61,483 nt of DNA from Leisingera sp. JC1 (GTDB lineage: Bacteria; Pseudomonadota; Alphaproteobacteria; Rhodobacterales; Rhodobacteraceae), in the NCBI RefSeq assembly GCF_001679925.1, contig NZ_LYUZ01000086.1:1-61483 (forward strand), given 5' to 3'. A program made the translations under genes and the position numbers. Positions within the stretch are counted from its first letter, which is position 1; every line of letters begins with the position of its first letter. Positions 50,875-61,483 of the stretch are shown one piece after another. The notes under the pieces were generated by a model. That model was not told where the DNA came from. It did not search any database and saw nothing but the letters and a program-made list of their open reading frames with translations.

Positions 50875-51416
50875 TGCGCGCCTTTGCCGGACTGCCGCTG
50901 CCGGACGCAGCCCTGGATGCGCTGGAACGGGTGCAGGAGGGGCTGACCGTGGGCCGCCACGTCCCGGCAGAGAACATGCACCTGACGCTGGCCTTCCTCG
51001 ATGACCAGCCGGAGGCCGGACTGCAGACCCTGCATCAGCTGCTGGCAGAGATCAGTGCGCCGCCCTTGCAGCTCACCTTCCGCGGGCTGGACACCTTTGG
51101 CGGCAAGCTGCCGCGGGTGCTGGCGGCGGAAGTGCAAAAAACGCCGGAGCTGGCGCATCTGCGTGACCGGGTGCGCAGTGCCTGCCGCACCGCCGGGATC
51201 GATCTGCCGCGCGAACGCTTCCGCCCGCATGTGACGCTGGCGCGTTTTCCCCGGCACCTGGAGGCCGGGCAGGTGGAAAAGATCGCCCGTTTCCTGTCCG
51301 CAACAGCGGAGTTCGGGCTGGAATGCGAAGCTGCCAGTTTCACCTTGTTCCAGTCAACGCTGGCGCCGGAAGGGGCGCGCTATGACGTGCTGGCGGAGTA
51401 CTCTCTGGCGGGATGA
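50874..51416 (+). CDS. thpR: RNA 2',3'-cyclic phosphodiesterase
   Basis: ThpR (LigT family, 2H phosphoesterase) opens 2',3'-cyclic phosphates of RNA. The 180-residue protein has both HxTx motifs: His36 in HLTL and His119 in HVTL. Its ATG overlaps the upstream stop codon. The biological substrate is uncertain in the family; RNA repair or processing is usually assumed. Confidence 0.93.
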   Translation: MRAFAGLPLPDAALDALERVQEGLTVGRHVPAENMHLTLAFLDDQPEAGLQTLHQLLAEISAPPLQLTFRGLDTFGGKLPRVLAAEVQKTPELAHLRDRVRSACRTAGIDLPRERFRPHVTLARFPRHLEAGQVEKIARFLSATAEFGLECEAASFTLFQSTLAPEGARYDVLAEYSLAG

Positions 51417-51476
51417 GCCGCTTGCAGCGGTTTGGCGCCGCCCATAGGGTGCGCGGGCAAACGCGAGGAGCAGGCA

Positions 51477-51860
51477 ATGAACCACCAATTTCCCGTCCGG
51501 GTCTACTACGAGGACACCGACATGGGCGGGATCGTCTATCACGCCAATTACCTGCGCTTCATCGAGCGCGCCCGCAGCGACTGGGTGCGCGGCATCGGGG
51601 TGGATCAGAACGCCATGCGCGAGGCCGGGCTGATCTATGTGGTGCGCCGGATCGAGGCGGACTACCTGGCGCCTGCCAAATTTGACGAGGAGCTGCTGGT
51701 CACCACCTCCGTGCACAACGTCACACCCGCCCGGATGGTCCTGAATCAGGAGGTCACGCGGGACGGGCAGGTGCTGTTCCGGGCCCAGGTCACCATCGTC
51801 TGCATCACCACGGGCGGCAAACCGGCCCGGCTTCCGGCAGAGATTCGCGCATTACGGTAA
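51477..51860 (+). CDS. ybgC: Tol-Pal-associated acyl-CoA thioesterase YbgC
   Basis: The 127-residue hotdog-fold thioesterase hydrolyses acyl-CoA and is regularly the first gene of the tol-pal cluster. It has the signature YEDTDMGGIVYHANYLRF with Asp15 as likely catalytic residue. The ATG at 51477 follows GAGGAG; an earlier in-frame start would add a non-conserved stretch. tolQ follows 107 bases later. Confidence 0.94.
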   Translation: MNHQFPVRVYYEDTDMGGIVYHANYLRFIERARSDWVRGIGVDQNAMREAGLIYVVRRIEADYLAPAKFDEELLVTTSVHNVTPARMVLNQEVTRDGQVLFRAQVTIVCITTGGKPARLPAEIRALR

Positions 51861-51967
51861 CATTTGGCGTCCGCGCGCCTGTTTTATTGGCCTTTGCCAT
51901 TGAACTGCGCTAGCGTCTTGCCAAATAAGGCCGGATAAACGGCCGGGAAAAACCGTAGAGCAGGCGA

Positions 51968-52663
51968 ATGGAAGCAGAAACTCTGGCGCTGGCGCAGGAG
52001 ATTGATTTCTCCATGTGGGGCCTTTTCGCGCGGGCCACCGTAACCGTGAAACTGGTGATGCTGATGCTGGTGGGGGCCTCGATCTGGTCCTGGGGCATCA
52101 TCATCCAGAAAACCATCAACTACCGTCTTGCCCGCAGGGAAGCGGACGCTTTTGACCGGGCATTCTGGTCCGGCAATCCGCTGGATGAGCTGTTCGACAA
52201 GGTCGGCGCAGAGCCGCCGGGCCAGGCCGCGCGCATCTTTTCCGCAGGGATGACGGAATGGCGCCGCAGCCACCGCAGCGATGGCGGGCTGATCCCCGGT
52301 GCGCAGGCGCGCATCGACCGCTCGATGGACGTGGCCATCGCCAAGGAGACCGAAGGCTTGCAGGGCGGGCTGTCGGTGCTGGCAACCGTCGGCTCCACCG
52401 CGCCGTTTGTGGGCCTGTTCGGCACCGTCTGGGGCATCATGACTGCCTTCATCGAGATTGCCGAGCAGCAGAACACCAACCTCGCCGTTGTGGCGCCGGG
52501 CATTGCCGAGGCGCTGATGGCAACCGGCCTTGGTCTCTTGGCCGCGATCCCGGCGGTGGTTTTCTACAACAAGCTGAGCGCGGACAGCGACCGCATCATC
52601 GGCGGCTATGAGGCCTTTGCCGACGAGTTCGCCACCATCCTCAGCCGCCAGCTGGATTCCTGA
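51968..52663 (+). CDS. tolQ: Tol-Pal system subunit TolQ
   Basis: TolQ and TolR form the proton-driven motor energising TolA during outer-membrane constriction. The 231-residue protein has three membrane helices (about 20–45, 135–160 and 170–200) and the family region LSVLATVGSTAPFVGLFGTVWGIM with the Thr that faces the proton channel. The ATG at 51968 follows GAGCAGG. tolR starts four bases after its stop. Confidence 0.95.
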   Translation: MEAETLALAQEIDFSMWGLFARATVTVKLVMLMLVGASIWSWGIIIQKTINYRLARREADAFDRAFWSGNPLDELFDKVGAEPPGQAARIFSAGMTEWRRSHRSDGGLIPGAQARIDRSMDVAIAKETEGLQGGLSVLATVGSTAPFVGLFGTVWGIMTAFIEIAEQQNTNLAVVAPGIAEALMATGLGLLAAIPAVVFYNKLSADSDRIIGGYEAFADEFATILSRQLDS

Positions 52664-52667
52664 GGCC

Positions 52668-53159
52668 ATGGGCGCCGCAGTCCAGCAGCCTTCGGGAGGC
52701 GGCAACCGCCGCCGGGGCCGCCGCCGCGGGCGCGGCCGCCCGATGTCCGAGATCAACGTGACGCCCTTTGTGGACGTCATGCTGGTGCTTCTGATCATCT
52801 TCATGGTGGCCGCCCCGCTGATGACCGTCGGTGTGCCGGTGGAACTGCCCAAGACCGCTGCAGGCGCCTTGCCCGGCGACGAGGAAGAGCCGCTCACTGT
52901 CACAATGACTGCCGAGGGCGGGGTGGAGATCCAGACCACCCCGGTCGCGCGCGAGGAACTGGTGGCCAAACTGCGGGCGATTGCGGCTGAGCGGTCGTCT
53001 GACCGGGTTTTCCTGCGCGCCGACGGGCGGATCGCCTATTCGGACGTGATGCAGGTGATGGGCGCGCTGAATGCGGGCGGTTTTTCCAACGTGGGGCTGG
53101 TGACGGACACTGGCGGTCCGGCGCTGGACGGGCAGCGGGCCGGAAGCACAGGGCAGTAG
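52668..53159 (+). CDS. tolR: Tol-Pal system subunit TolR
   Basis: TolR is the second motor subunit. The 163-residue protein has a Gly/Arg-rich cytoplasmic start, one membrane helix (about 35–57) whose FVDVMLVLLIIFM carries the proton-binding Asp, and a periplasmic ExbD/TolR domain ending near residue 150. The basic N-terminus (GGNRRRGRRRGRGRP) is longer than usual. It ends 14 bases before tolA. Confidence 0.94.
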   Translation: MGAAVQQPSGGGNRRRGRRRGRGRPMSEINVTPFVDVMLVLLIIFMVAAPLMTVGVPVELPKTAAGALPGDEEEPLTVTMTAEGGVEIQTTPVAREELVAKLRAIAAERSSDRVFLRADGRIAYSDVMQVMGALNAGGFSNVGLVTDTGGPALDGQRAGSTGQ

Positions 53160-53173
53160 GCGGGGCGCACAGG

Positions 53174-54301
53174 GTGCAGACCGGAACCAAAATCTCGCTG
53201 GCAGGCCATGGGCTGTTGATGACCTGGGTTGTCTTCGGCGCCTGGTTCCCGTCCGAACCCTTGCCATCCAACGTGCAGCAAGTGGCGCTGATTTCCTCGG
53301 AGCAGTTCGAGAAGCTCAGCCAGCAGCGCCAGGCGCCGCAGGTGTCGCCGGAGCCTGCGCCGCTGAATGAGCCTGCCGCTGTTCAGCCCGCACCGGAGCC
53401 TGCGCCGCAGCCGGACCCGGAGCCGGAGATCACCCAGCCCGAGCCGGTGGCCCCGGTAGAGCCCGACCCGCAGGTGACGGAACTGCCGGAACAGCCGCCG
53501 GAACCCGAAGTGCCGGTTGAGCTGCCCTCTGCCGCGGAAGCGCCGGAAGTTTCCTCGCTGGTGCCGCAGGTCCGGCCTGAAACCGCGCCGCGCCCGGTGG
53601 ACCGGGTGGCGCCGGAACCGGTCGCGCCGCCGGAGCCGGATACGAAGATTGACGATATCGTCCAGCCTGAGGTCGCGCCCGAGGAGGGTGCCGAGACCGA
53701 GCAGGACGTGCAGGAAGCCACCGCGCGTGAGGCCGCGAGCGACCGGATTGTGACTGAGGAGAACGAGGGCGAGGATGTGGCAGCCTCCGCTGCGCCCGCG
53801 GTGTCAAAACGGCCCAAGACCCGGCCGGCCCGGCCCCAGCCGGACCCGGAACCGCAGGTGACAGAAGCGGCGCAGCCGGCAGAAACAGAGCAGACGGATA
53901 CTGCCGATGCGGTTGCCGATGCGCTGGCAGAGGCACTGGCAGGCGGCGCCGATGTGGAGGCGCCGGAACCCTCCGGCCCGCCGCTGACGCTGGGTGAGAA
54001 GGACGCGCTGCGGGTTGAGGTGTCGCGCTGCTGGAACGTCGGCTCGCTCTCCACCGATGCGTTGAAGACAACTGTGGTGGTCGGCGTGTCGCTGTCGCAG
54101 GATGGCAAGCCGGACACCGGGTCAATCCGGATGCTGTCCAGCACCGGCGGGTCTTCGGCAGCGGCAAAGCAGGCCTATGAGGCGGCCCGGCGGGCGATTA
54201 TCCGCTGCGGGTCGGCAGGCTTTCAGCTTCCCCCTGAAAAATATTCGCAATGGCGCGATATTGAGATGACATTCAATCCTGAAAGGATGCGGATCAAATG
54301 A
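53174..54301 (+). CDS. tolA: Tol-Pal system TolA / TonB-like energy transducer
   Basis: TolA links the TolQR motor to TolB and Pal. The 375-residue protein has an N-terminal membrane helix (about 8–28), a very long Pro/Glu-rich periplasmic region (about 40–260, many PEP and EPxP repeats) and a C-terminal domain (about 270–375) with [32 protein letters not shown]-type sequence and two Cys. The central domain is acidic and Pro-rich rather than the Ala/Lys helix of E. coli. The start is GTG at 53174. Confidence 0.88.
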   Translation: MQTGTKISLAGHGLLMTWVVFGAWFPSEPLPSNVQQVALISSEQFEKLSQQRQAPQVSPEPAPLNEPAAVQPAPEPAPQPDPEPEITQPEPVAPVEPDPQVTELPEQPPEPEVPVELPSAAEAPEVSSLVPQVRPETAPRPVDRVAPEPVAPPEPDTKIDDIVQPEVAPEEGAETEQDVQEATAREAASDRIVTEENEGEDVAASAAPAVSKRPKTRPARPQPDPEPQVTEAAQPAETEQTDTADAVADALAEALAGGADVEAPEPSGPPLTLGEKDALRVEVSRCWNVGSLSTDALKTTVVVGVSLSQDGKPDTGSIRMLSSTGGSSAAAKQAYEAARRAIIRCGSAGFQLPPEKYSQWRDIEMTFNPERMRIK

Positions 54302-55623
54302 GGAAAATACTGGCAGCTCTTCTGATCGGTGCCGCAGCAGCGGCAGGCGCGGGCGCGGCCATGGCTCAGGATGGCCCGCTTCGCATCGAGATCGACCAGG
54401 GCGTGATCGAGCCCTTGCCCTATGCGGTCCCGGATTTCGTGCCGGAGACCCCGGCGGCATCGGAATATGCCACCCAGATCGCCCGGGTGATCGCCGCCGA
54501 CCTGAGCGGCACCGGCCTGTTCCGGGAGGTGCCGGCCAGCGCCCATATCTCCAAGGTCACGGGGTTCGACAGCCCGGTGAAATACGCCGATTGGAAGGCG
54601 GTGAACGCGCAGGCGCTGATCACCGGCGCGGTCAGCGTCAACGGCAACCAGCTGACGGTGCGCTTCCGCGGCCATGACGTCTTTGCCGAGAAAGAGCTGG
54701 GCACCGGGCTGCAGTTCAACGGCACCACCGACGGCTGGCGCAGGATGGCGCATAAGGTGGCGGATGCGGTCTACAGCCGGATCACCGGCGAAAGCGGCTA
54801 TTTCGACAGCCGGGTGGTCTATGTCTCCGAAAGCGGCCCCAAGAACGACCGCCGCAAGCGGCTGGCGGTGATGGATTACGACGGCGCCAACGTGCAGTAC
54901 CTGACCAACAGCGCCTCCATCGTGCTGGCCCCACGGTTCTCGCCTACCGGCGACCGGGTGCTTTATACCAGCTATGAAAGCGGCTTCCCGCAGATCCATG
55001 TGCTGGACGTCGGCCAGGTGCAGCGCAAGGTACTGTCCAGCGGCGACGGCACCATGAGCTTTGCGCCGCGGTTTGCCCCCGACGGGCGCACCATCGTCTA
55101 TTCGCAGACCCAGGGCGGCAATACCGACCTGTTCTCGATGGATATCAGCACCGGCGCCAAATCCCGGCTGACCTCGGCCCCCTCGATCGAGACGGCGCCG
55201 TCGTTCTCGCCCGATGGCAGCCAGATCGTGTTCGAAAGCGACCGTTCCGGCAGCCAGCAGCTCTATGTGATGCCGGCGGGCGGCGGCGAGGCACGGCGGA
55301 TCAGTTTTGGCGAGGGCCGCTACGGCACGCCCGTATGGTCGCCGCGCGGCGACATGATCGCCTTTACCAAGCAGAACAAGGGCCGCTTTCACATCGGTGT
55401 GATGCGTACAGACGGCGGCGAGGAGCGGCTGCTGACGGCGTCGTTCCTGGACGAGGGGCCGACCTGGGCGCCCAATGGCCGGGTGATCATGTTCACCCGC
55501 GAAAGCCAGGGCAGCGCCGGACGCGCGCTGCTCTATTCGGTGGACATCACCGGGCGGAACCTGAAACCTGTCAAAACACCGGACGGGGCTTCGGATCCGG
55601 CCTGGTCGCCGTTGCAGAATTAA
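54298..55623 (+). CDS. tolB: Tol-Pal system beta-propeller TolB
   Basis: TolB is the periplasmic propeller that competes with peptidoglycan for Pal. The 441-residue precursor has a signal peptide (1–23, cut after AMA), an N-terminal alpha/beta domain (about 25–160) and a six-bladed propeller with repeated [17 protein letters not shown]-type blades up to the C-terminus. The ATG overlaps the tolA stop by four bases. Confidence 0.95.
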   Translation: MRKILAALLIGAAAAAGAGAAMAQDGPLRIEIDQGVIEPLPYAVPDFVPETPAASEYATQIARVIAADLSGTGLFREVPASAHISKVTGFDSPVKYADWKAVNAQALITGAVSVNGNQLTVRFRGHDVFAEKELGTGLQFNGTTDGWRRMAHKVADAVYSRITGESGYFDSRVVYVSESGPKNDRRKRLAVMDYDGANVQYLTNSASIVLAPRFSPTGDRVLYTSYESGFPQIHVLDVGQVQRKVLSSGDGTMSFAPRFAPDGRTIVYSQTQGGNTDLFSMDISTGAKSRLTSAPSIETAPSFSPDGSQIVFESDRSGSQQLYVMPAGGGEARRISFGEGRYGTPVWSPRGDMIAFTKQNKGRFHIGVMRTDGGEERLLTASFLDEGPTWAPNGRVIMFTRESQGSAGRALLYSVDITGRNLKPVKTPDGASDPAWSPLQN

Positions 55624-55715
55624 GTGAAGTGAATTGGCGGGGATACCCGCATGGAACCTGAACCGGGCATGTGTTAATTTCCGGTCAAGAAACGCAAAAG
55701 GGATAGGCAGACAAC

Positions 55716-56222
55716 ATGAGCGGTTTGAAATTGGCAATTGCGGCTGTAGCCGTTCTGGGCTTGGCGGCCTGCAGCAACAACCGGTGGGATGACACGGCCA
55801 ACGGCGGCGGCGCCGGTGCAGGGGCCGGCGTGGGGGCAGGGGCCCTGGATCCGGCAAGCCCGGCCTATTTCCAGCAGACCGTTGGCGACCGGGTGCTGTT
55901 CCTGGTGGACCAGTCGACGCTGACGCCCGAAGCACAGGGCATCCTGCAGGGGCAGGCGCGCTGGCTGACCCAGAATGCCGACTATGTTGTCACCATCGAG
56001 GGCCACGCCGATGAGCAGGGCACACGCGAATACAACCTTGCCCTGGGCGCCCGCCGTGCCAACGCCGCGCGGGAATACCTGATTTCGCAAGGGGTTGCAG
56101 GCCACCGCCTCAAGGTTGTCAGCTACGGCAAGGAGCGCCCGCTGGAAATCTGCTCGAATGAGGCCTGCTATTCCAAGAACCGCCGCGCGGTCACCGTGCT
56201 GGCCGGCGGTCTGACGGGGTAA
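55716..56222 (+). CDS. pal: Peptidoglycan-associated lipoprotein Pal
   Basis: Pal anchors the outer membrane to peptidoglycan. The 168-residue precursor has a lipoprotein signal with Cys19 in GLAAC, a Gly/Ala-rich linker, and an OmpA-type domain (about 55–165) with the peptidoglycan-binding motif TIEGHADEQGTREYNLALG. The C-terminal CSNEACYSKNRR pair may form a disulphide. The ATG at 55716 lies 92 bases after tolB, cpoB four bases after its stop. Confidence 0.96.
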   Translation: MSGLKLAIAAVAVLGLAACSNNRWDDTANGGGAGAGAGVGAGALDPASPAYFQQTVGDRVLFLVDQSTLTPEAQGILQGQARWLTQNADYVVTIEGHADEQGTREYNLALGARRANAAREYLISQGVAGHRLKVVSYGKERPLEICSNEACYSKNRRAVTVLAGGLTG

Positions 56223-56226
56223 GGCC

Positions 56227-57069
56227 ATGAAGCGCCTGCGCACCGTACTTCTTGCCTCCGTGATGCTGCTGCCGGTGCCGCTGGCGGCGCAGGACAGCCA
56301 GACGCTGGCGGACATCCGTCAGGAGCTGACCGTCCTGCATGTGGAAATCCAGCGCCTGAAGCGGGAGATGTCGACAACCGGGGCGCCGTCGGCGGATGTT
56401 TCCGGTGATACGGTTCTGGACCGGGTCGCTGCAATCGAGAGCGAACTGCAGCGGCTGACCCTGCAGACCGAGCAGATGAATCACCGGATCGACCGCATCG
56501 TCACCGATGGCACCAACCGGATCGGCGACCTGGAATTCCGCCTGGTTGAGCTGGAGGGCGGCGACCTCGGCGCGCTGAAGGAAACCACGACGCTGGGCGG
56601 CGGCGAGCTGCCTGCCAGCGGCGGTGCGGCACTGCCCGCTGCTGGCGCAGAAACCTCTGGCGGTGATACCGGCGGCGGTGAACTGGCCATTGGCGAGCAG
56701 GCGGACTTTGATGCCGCCGAAAAGCTGCTGGCGGACGGCGCGTATCAGGACGCGGCAGAGAAATTCGCGGCCTTCAACCAGTCTTACCCTGGCAGCCCGC
56801 TGGCGCCCGCAGCCGAATTCAGCCGCGGCAAGGCGCTGGACGGGCTGGGCGACACCCGCGAAGCGGCGCGCGCCTATCTGGCGGCCTTCACCGGCAACTC
56901 GGCCGGGCCGGTGGCACCCAAGGCCCTGTTCGAGCTTGGCGCGGCTCTTGGCCGGCTGGGCCAGACCGATCAGGCCTGCGTGACGCTGTCCGAGGTCGGG
57001 GTGCGCTTTCCGGGGGCCGCGCAACAGGCTGAGGCCGCGGCAGAAATGGCCAAGCTGGGCTGTTCTTGA
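56227..57069 (+). CDS. cpoB: Cell-division coordinator CpoB (YbgF)
   Basis: CpoB links outer-membrane constriction to peptidoglycan synthesis. The 280-residue precursor has a signal peptide (1–20), a coiled-coil segment (about 25–110, with LADIRQELTVLHVEIQRL and repeated heptads), an Ala/Gly-rich linker, and C-terminal TPR repeats (about 160–280, including AEKLLADGAYQDAAEKFAAF). Its stop overlaps tilS, coupling translation. Confidence 0.94.
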   Translation: MKRLRTVLLASVMLLPVPLAAQDSQTLADIRQELTVLHVEIQRLKREMSTTGAPSADVSGDTVLDRVAAIESELQRLTLQTEQMNHRIDRIVTDGTNRIGDLEFRLVELEGGDLGALKETTTLGGGELPASGGAALPAAGAETSGGDTGGGELAIGEQADFDAAEKLLADGAYQDAAEKFAAFNQSYPGSPLAPAAEFSRGKALDGLGDTREAARAYLAAFTGNSAGPVAPKALFELGAALGRLGQTDQACVTLSEVGVRFPGAAQQAEAAAEMAKLGCS

Positions 57070-58319
57070 CGGGGCTGCGGCGCGATATCCTGGGGCTGCT
57101 GCGCGGCCAGTTCCAGTCCAGACTGACCGGCAAGCTCGGTATTGCCGTGTCCGGCGGCAGCGATTCGATGGCGCTGATGCACTTGATGAAGGAGGCCTTT
57201 GAAGGCGAGCCGGTCGAGTTCCAGGCAGCAACCGTGGACCATGGATTGCGGCCGGAATCGGCAACTGAGGCCGACTGGGTGGGCGACGCCGCTGCCGAAC
57301 TGGGAATCGCGCATGAGGTGATCCGGTGGGAGGAAGGCCCGGGACAGGGCAACCTGCAAAAACAGGCCCGCGAAGCGCGCTATGATCTGCTGTGTGCCTG
57401 GGCGAGGCGCAACGGAATCTCCACCCTCTGCGTGGCGCATACAGCGGACGATCAAGCCGAAACACTGCTGATGCGCATGGCCCGGATCTCAGGAGTGTCG
57501 GGGCTTTCCGGCATGCCGCCGCGCCGGGTGCACAAGGGCGTTACCCTGGTGCGGCCGCTGCTGGAAGTCACCCGCAGCGAATTGCGCCAGTTCCTGCAGG
57601 AGCGCGGCATCGAATGGTGCGAGGACCCCAGCAACAGCGATTTGCGCTATGAACGGGTGCGGGCACGCCGCGCTTTGGCGGAACTGGCACCGCTGGGCCT
57701 GACGCCGACGGTGCTGTCCCGGGTTGCCCAAAACATGAACAAGGCGCGCGAGGCGCTGGACTGGTACGTGTTCCTGGCGGCCCGCGACATGGCCCACGTG
57801 CAGGCCGGCGCGGTGGTTCTGTGCCAGCGGAAATTCCGAACTCTGCCCAGCGAGACCGGCTACCGGCTGCTGGTCAAGGCCATCCAATGGGTGGCGGGAA
57901 CCCCCTATCCGCCGCGCCGGGTGCCGATGGAAATCGCCGTTCTGGCCGCGCGCGGCGGCGGTGCGGCGACGGTGGCCGGCTGCCATTTGCTGACAACCTC
58001 CAAACAGATCTGGATCTGCCGCGAGGCCAAGGCGGTCGCAGGCGTCACATCGCTGCCCGGCCAGGTCTGGGACAGCAGGTGGAAGGTTTTCGGAGGTGAC
58101 GCAAAGGGTTGCGAAGTGCGGCACTTGGGGCGTGGCGGTCTGTTAAATTGCCCCTCCTGGCGGGCAACCGGCGTGCCGGGCACCGTGCTGGAGTCCTCGC
58201 CGGCGGTGTGGCGCGGTGCCGAACTGGCGGCTGCGCCGGTGGCCGGACTGGGCAATGGATGGACGGCGGAACCGGTGGCAAACGAAGAAGAGTTCTTCGC
58301 ATCCCTTTTATCGCATTGA
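57066..58319 (+). CDS. tilS: tRNA(Ile)-lysidine synthase TilS
   Basis: TilS adds lysine to C34 of the AUA-decoding tRNA-Ile. The 417-residue protein has the PP-loop SGGSDS at residues 29–34 and the ensuing family region VDHGLRPESATEADWV, AHTADDQAETLLMR. The start is TTG at 57066 inside the cpoB stop region. The C-terminal domain appears complete. Confidence 0.93.
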   Translation: MTGLRRDILGLLRGQFQSRLTGKLGIAVSGGSDSMALMHLMKEAFEGEPVEFQAATVDHGLRPESATEADWVGDAAAELGIAHEVIRWEEGPGQGNLQKQAREARYDLLCAWARRNGISTLCVAHTADDQAETLLMRMARISGVSGLSGMPPRRVHKGVTLVRPLLEVTRSELRQFLQERGIEWCEDPSNSDLRYERVRARRALAELAPLGLTPTVLSRVAQNMNKAREALDWYVFLAARDMAHVQAGAVVLCQRKFRTLPSETGYRLLVKAIQWVAGTPYPPRRVPMEIAVLAARGGGAATVAGCHLLTTSKQIWICREAKAVAGVTSLPGQVWDSRWKVFGGDAKGCEVRHLGRGGLLNCPSWRATGVPGTVLESSPAVWRGAELAAAPVAGLGNGWTAEPVANEEEFFASLLSH

Positions 58320-58397
58320 ACCTGCCCGAATGATCCTTATTTTAAGCACAACGCAGGCGGCCTGACAGGTGCGCCTAATTGATAGGGAGAACTTTCC

Positions 58398-60311
<1,914 letters not shown>

Positions 60312-60324
60312 TCCCAAAGGTTTA

Positions 60325-60359
60325 AACCCCCGGATGCCGCTGGCCTCCGGGGGTTTTTC
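60325..60359 (+). terminator. Intrinsic terminator of ftsH
   Basis: AAACCCCCGGA and TCCGGGGGTTT form an 11-bp stem around 11 bases, running into TTTTT. Confidence 0.9.
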
Positions 60360-60473
60360 ATTTCCGGTACTGAACTGCGAAAACACAAAAAAGCATGGCA
60401 GCCGGGCTGGCGCCATACCGCACCGCCTGTATGCTCGCGGCAATGTCAAAGGGTCATGCGAGGGAGAGCAGGC

Positions 60474-61049
60474 ATGCCGGTGCTGCGGAAAACGGAATTC
60501 ACGGGCGAGATCGTGTGGCTGGGCCATGTGCCTGCGGAAAGCGGGTTGCAGGCGGTGCCGGCGGACCGTTTGGACCTTGGCTTTGCCGGAATTGACGGCG
60601 GGCGCCACGAGGGCGAAAACCGCCCTTCCTGCGTGCGGGTGCGCAATCTCTACAAGGAAGGCACTGAAATCCGGAACGTGCGCCAGCTGACCATCCTGTC
60701 GGAAGAGGAGCTGGCGCTGATCGCGGCGGACATGGGGATGGACAGCGTCAACCCGGCGCATCTGGGTGCCACCATCGTGCTGCGCGGCATCCCGGACTTC
60801 ACCTTTGTGCCGCCGTCCTCGCGCCTGCAGGGGGCGGACGGGGTGACGCTGACGGTGGACATGGAGAACCGCCCCTGCGTGCTGCCGGGCCGCGAGATCG
60901 AAAAGGACCACGCAGGCTTCGGCGCGCGCTTCAAGCCGGCGGCGCAGAACCGGCGGGGAATCACCGCCTGGGTCGAACGCCCCGGGTGCCTGCAGCTGGG
61001 CGGAGAACTGGCGCTCTTTGTTCCGGATCAGCGCGCCTGGGCGCCCTAG
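60474..61049 (+). CDS. MOSC domain-containing protein
   Basis: The 191-residue protein fits the MOSC domain (molybdenum cofactor sulfurase C-terminal fold), with LTVDMENRPCVLPGREIEKDH carrying a conserved Cys at about residue 137. The MOSC fold is thought to handle sulphur or bind molybdenum cofactor; stand-alone members have unproven roles. The ATG at 60474 follows GGGAGAG. A terminator overlaps its stop codon. Confidence 0.85.
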   Translation: MPVLRKTEFTGEIVWLGHVPAESGLQAVPADRLDLGFAGIDGGRHEGENRPSCVRVRNLYKEGTEIRNVRQLTILSEEELALIAADMGMDSVNPAHLGATIVLRGIPDFTFVPPSSRLQGADGVTLTVDMENRPCVLPGREIEKDHAGFGARFKPAAQNRRGITAWVERPGCLQLGGELALFVPDQRAWAP

Positions 61050-61060
61050 GCGCCCTTTTT
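61039..61060 (+). terminator. Intrinsic terminator overlapping the MOSC stop codon
   Basis: GGGCGCC and GGCGCCC pair around CTA of the stop region and run into TTTTT. Confidence 0.75.
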
Positions 61061-61237
61061 CGGGGAATTCCGTTTCCTTTAAGGAACCTTGGCAGGGCCT
61101 GCGAAAGACCCCACGCCGCATCAAGGCGTGATAATGTCGGAAATCACGCGCGTATTGTGCCGCATTTTGGCTAAGTCTACCGCCAAACCGGCATTCCCGT
61201 GCCGGCGATTGTATGCAAACTCAGCAGGAACCTTGCC

Positions 61238-61483
61238 ATGAGCTACAAGAGTGACATCGAGATTGCGCGTGAGGCGCAGAAGAAGCCGATCCAGGAGATT
61301 GGCGCGAAGATCGGGATTTCCAGCGATGACCTGCTGCCCTACGGCCATGACAAGGCGAAGGTGAGCCAGGGGTTCATCGACTCTGTGCAGTCGAAGGAAG
61401 ACGGCAAGCTGATCCTGGTGACCGCGATCAACCCGACGCCTGCGGGCGAAGGCAAGACCACCACCACCGTGGGTCTGGGCGAC
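61238..61483 (+). CDS. fhs: Formate–tetrahydrofolate ligase, 5' part
   Basis: Fhs makes 10-formyl-tetrahydrofolate from formate, tetrahydrofolate and ATP, feeding one-carbon metabolism. The 82 residues in the window show the conserved start [27 protein letters not shown], and the nucleotide-binding [16 protein letters not shown]. The gene runs off the right edge. The ATG at 61238 has AGGAACC upstream. Confidence 0.95.
   Translation, partial: MSYKSDIEIAREAQKKPIQEIGAKIGISSDDLLPYGHDKAKVSQGFIDSVQSKEDGKLILVTAINPTPAGEGKTTTTVGLGD

Noticed and set aside
61060-61237. Tetrahydrofolate riboswitch upstream of fhs
   Set aside because: Two short hairpins are visible, but the conserved aptamer elements cannot be recognised.

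Overview
The window is GC-rich, densely packed bacterial chromosome. Gene content and order point to an alphaproteobacterium of the Rhodobacteraceae (Roseobacter group, close to Phaeobacter, Leisingera or Ruegeria). The evidence is the ruvCAB–ybgC–tolQRAB–pal–cpoB–tilS–ftsH block, a bacterial phosphatidylcholine synthase, TamA/TamB, a group III truncated globin and candidate CtrA boxes (TTAA-N7-TTAA). The genus is inference. No tRNA, rRNA, CRISPR array, transposase or phage gene was seen.

Layout. 1–9.2 kb is a surface or secondary-metabolite region: the 5' part of a type I polyketide synthase (KS-AT-KR-DH, running off the left edge), a Wzy/O-antigen-ligase-like membrane protein, a WecG/TagA/CpsF glycosyltransferase and two further glycosyltransferases. 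9.3–14.7 kb is tamA-tamB (outer-membrane/autotransporter assembly) on the minus strand. 14.7–24.5 kb holds small regulatory and metabolic genes: a winged-helix protein, a MASE1-like membrane protein, GAPDH, an IclR regulator facing a glutamine-synthetase-family gene plus a stand-alone GcvH, an ankyrin–cytochrome c fusion, a 2-hydroxyacid dehydrogenase, a NYN–LOTUS protein and truA. 24.6–33.1 kb has ycjX–GNAT–ycjF, a truncated globin, an SDR–DoxX-like fusion with a DUF2269 partner, and ileS.

33.2–37.3 kb is the least explained part and my main candidate for something new. It has a single-pass membrane protein, two tandem secreted LysM–solute-binding-domain paralogues with no permease, and two small proteins of unknown function. 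Three perfect CtrA-type boxes lie in front of three of these genes, and three DnaA-box-like 9-mers lie in front of the first. This looks like a cell-cycle- or differentiation-controlled envelope module.

37.4–46.9 kb has ogt, pcs, a GDCCVxC protein, xerC with its DUF484 partner, a transaldolase-type fructose-6-phosphate aldolase, priA, an MFS-like transporter and prmA. 47–60.3 kb carries a DUF1127 gene, ruvC-ruvA-ruvB, two small enzymes (ThpR, YbgC), the complete Tol-Pal envelope-constriction operon, tilS and ftsH. The window ends with a MOSC-domain gene and the start of formate–tetrahydrofolate ligase.

Several intergenic regions carry strong inverted repeats: an IclR-type palindrome, a GAPDH-promoter repeat, 11-bp iteron-like repeats, and a dispersed palindrome family with the core GGGCAGCGCCCG. 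These are itemised below.
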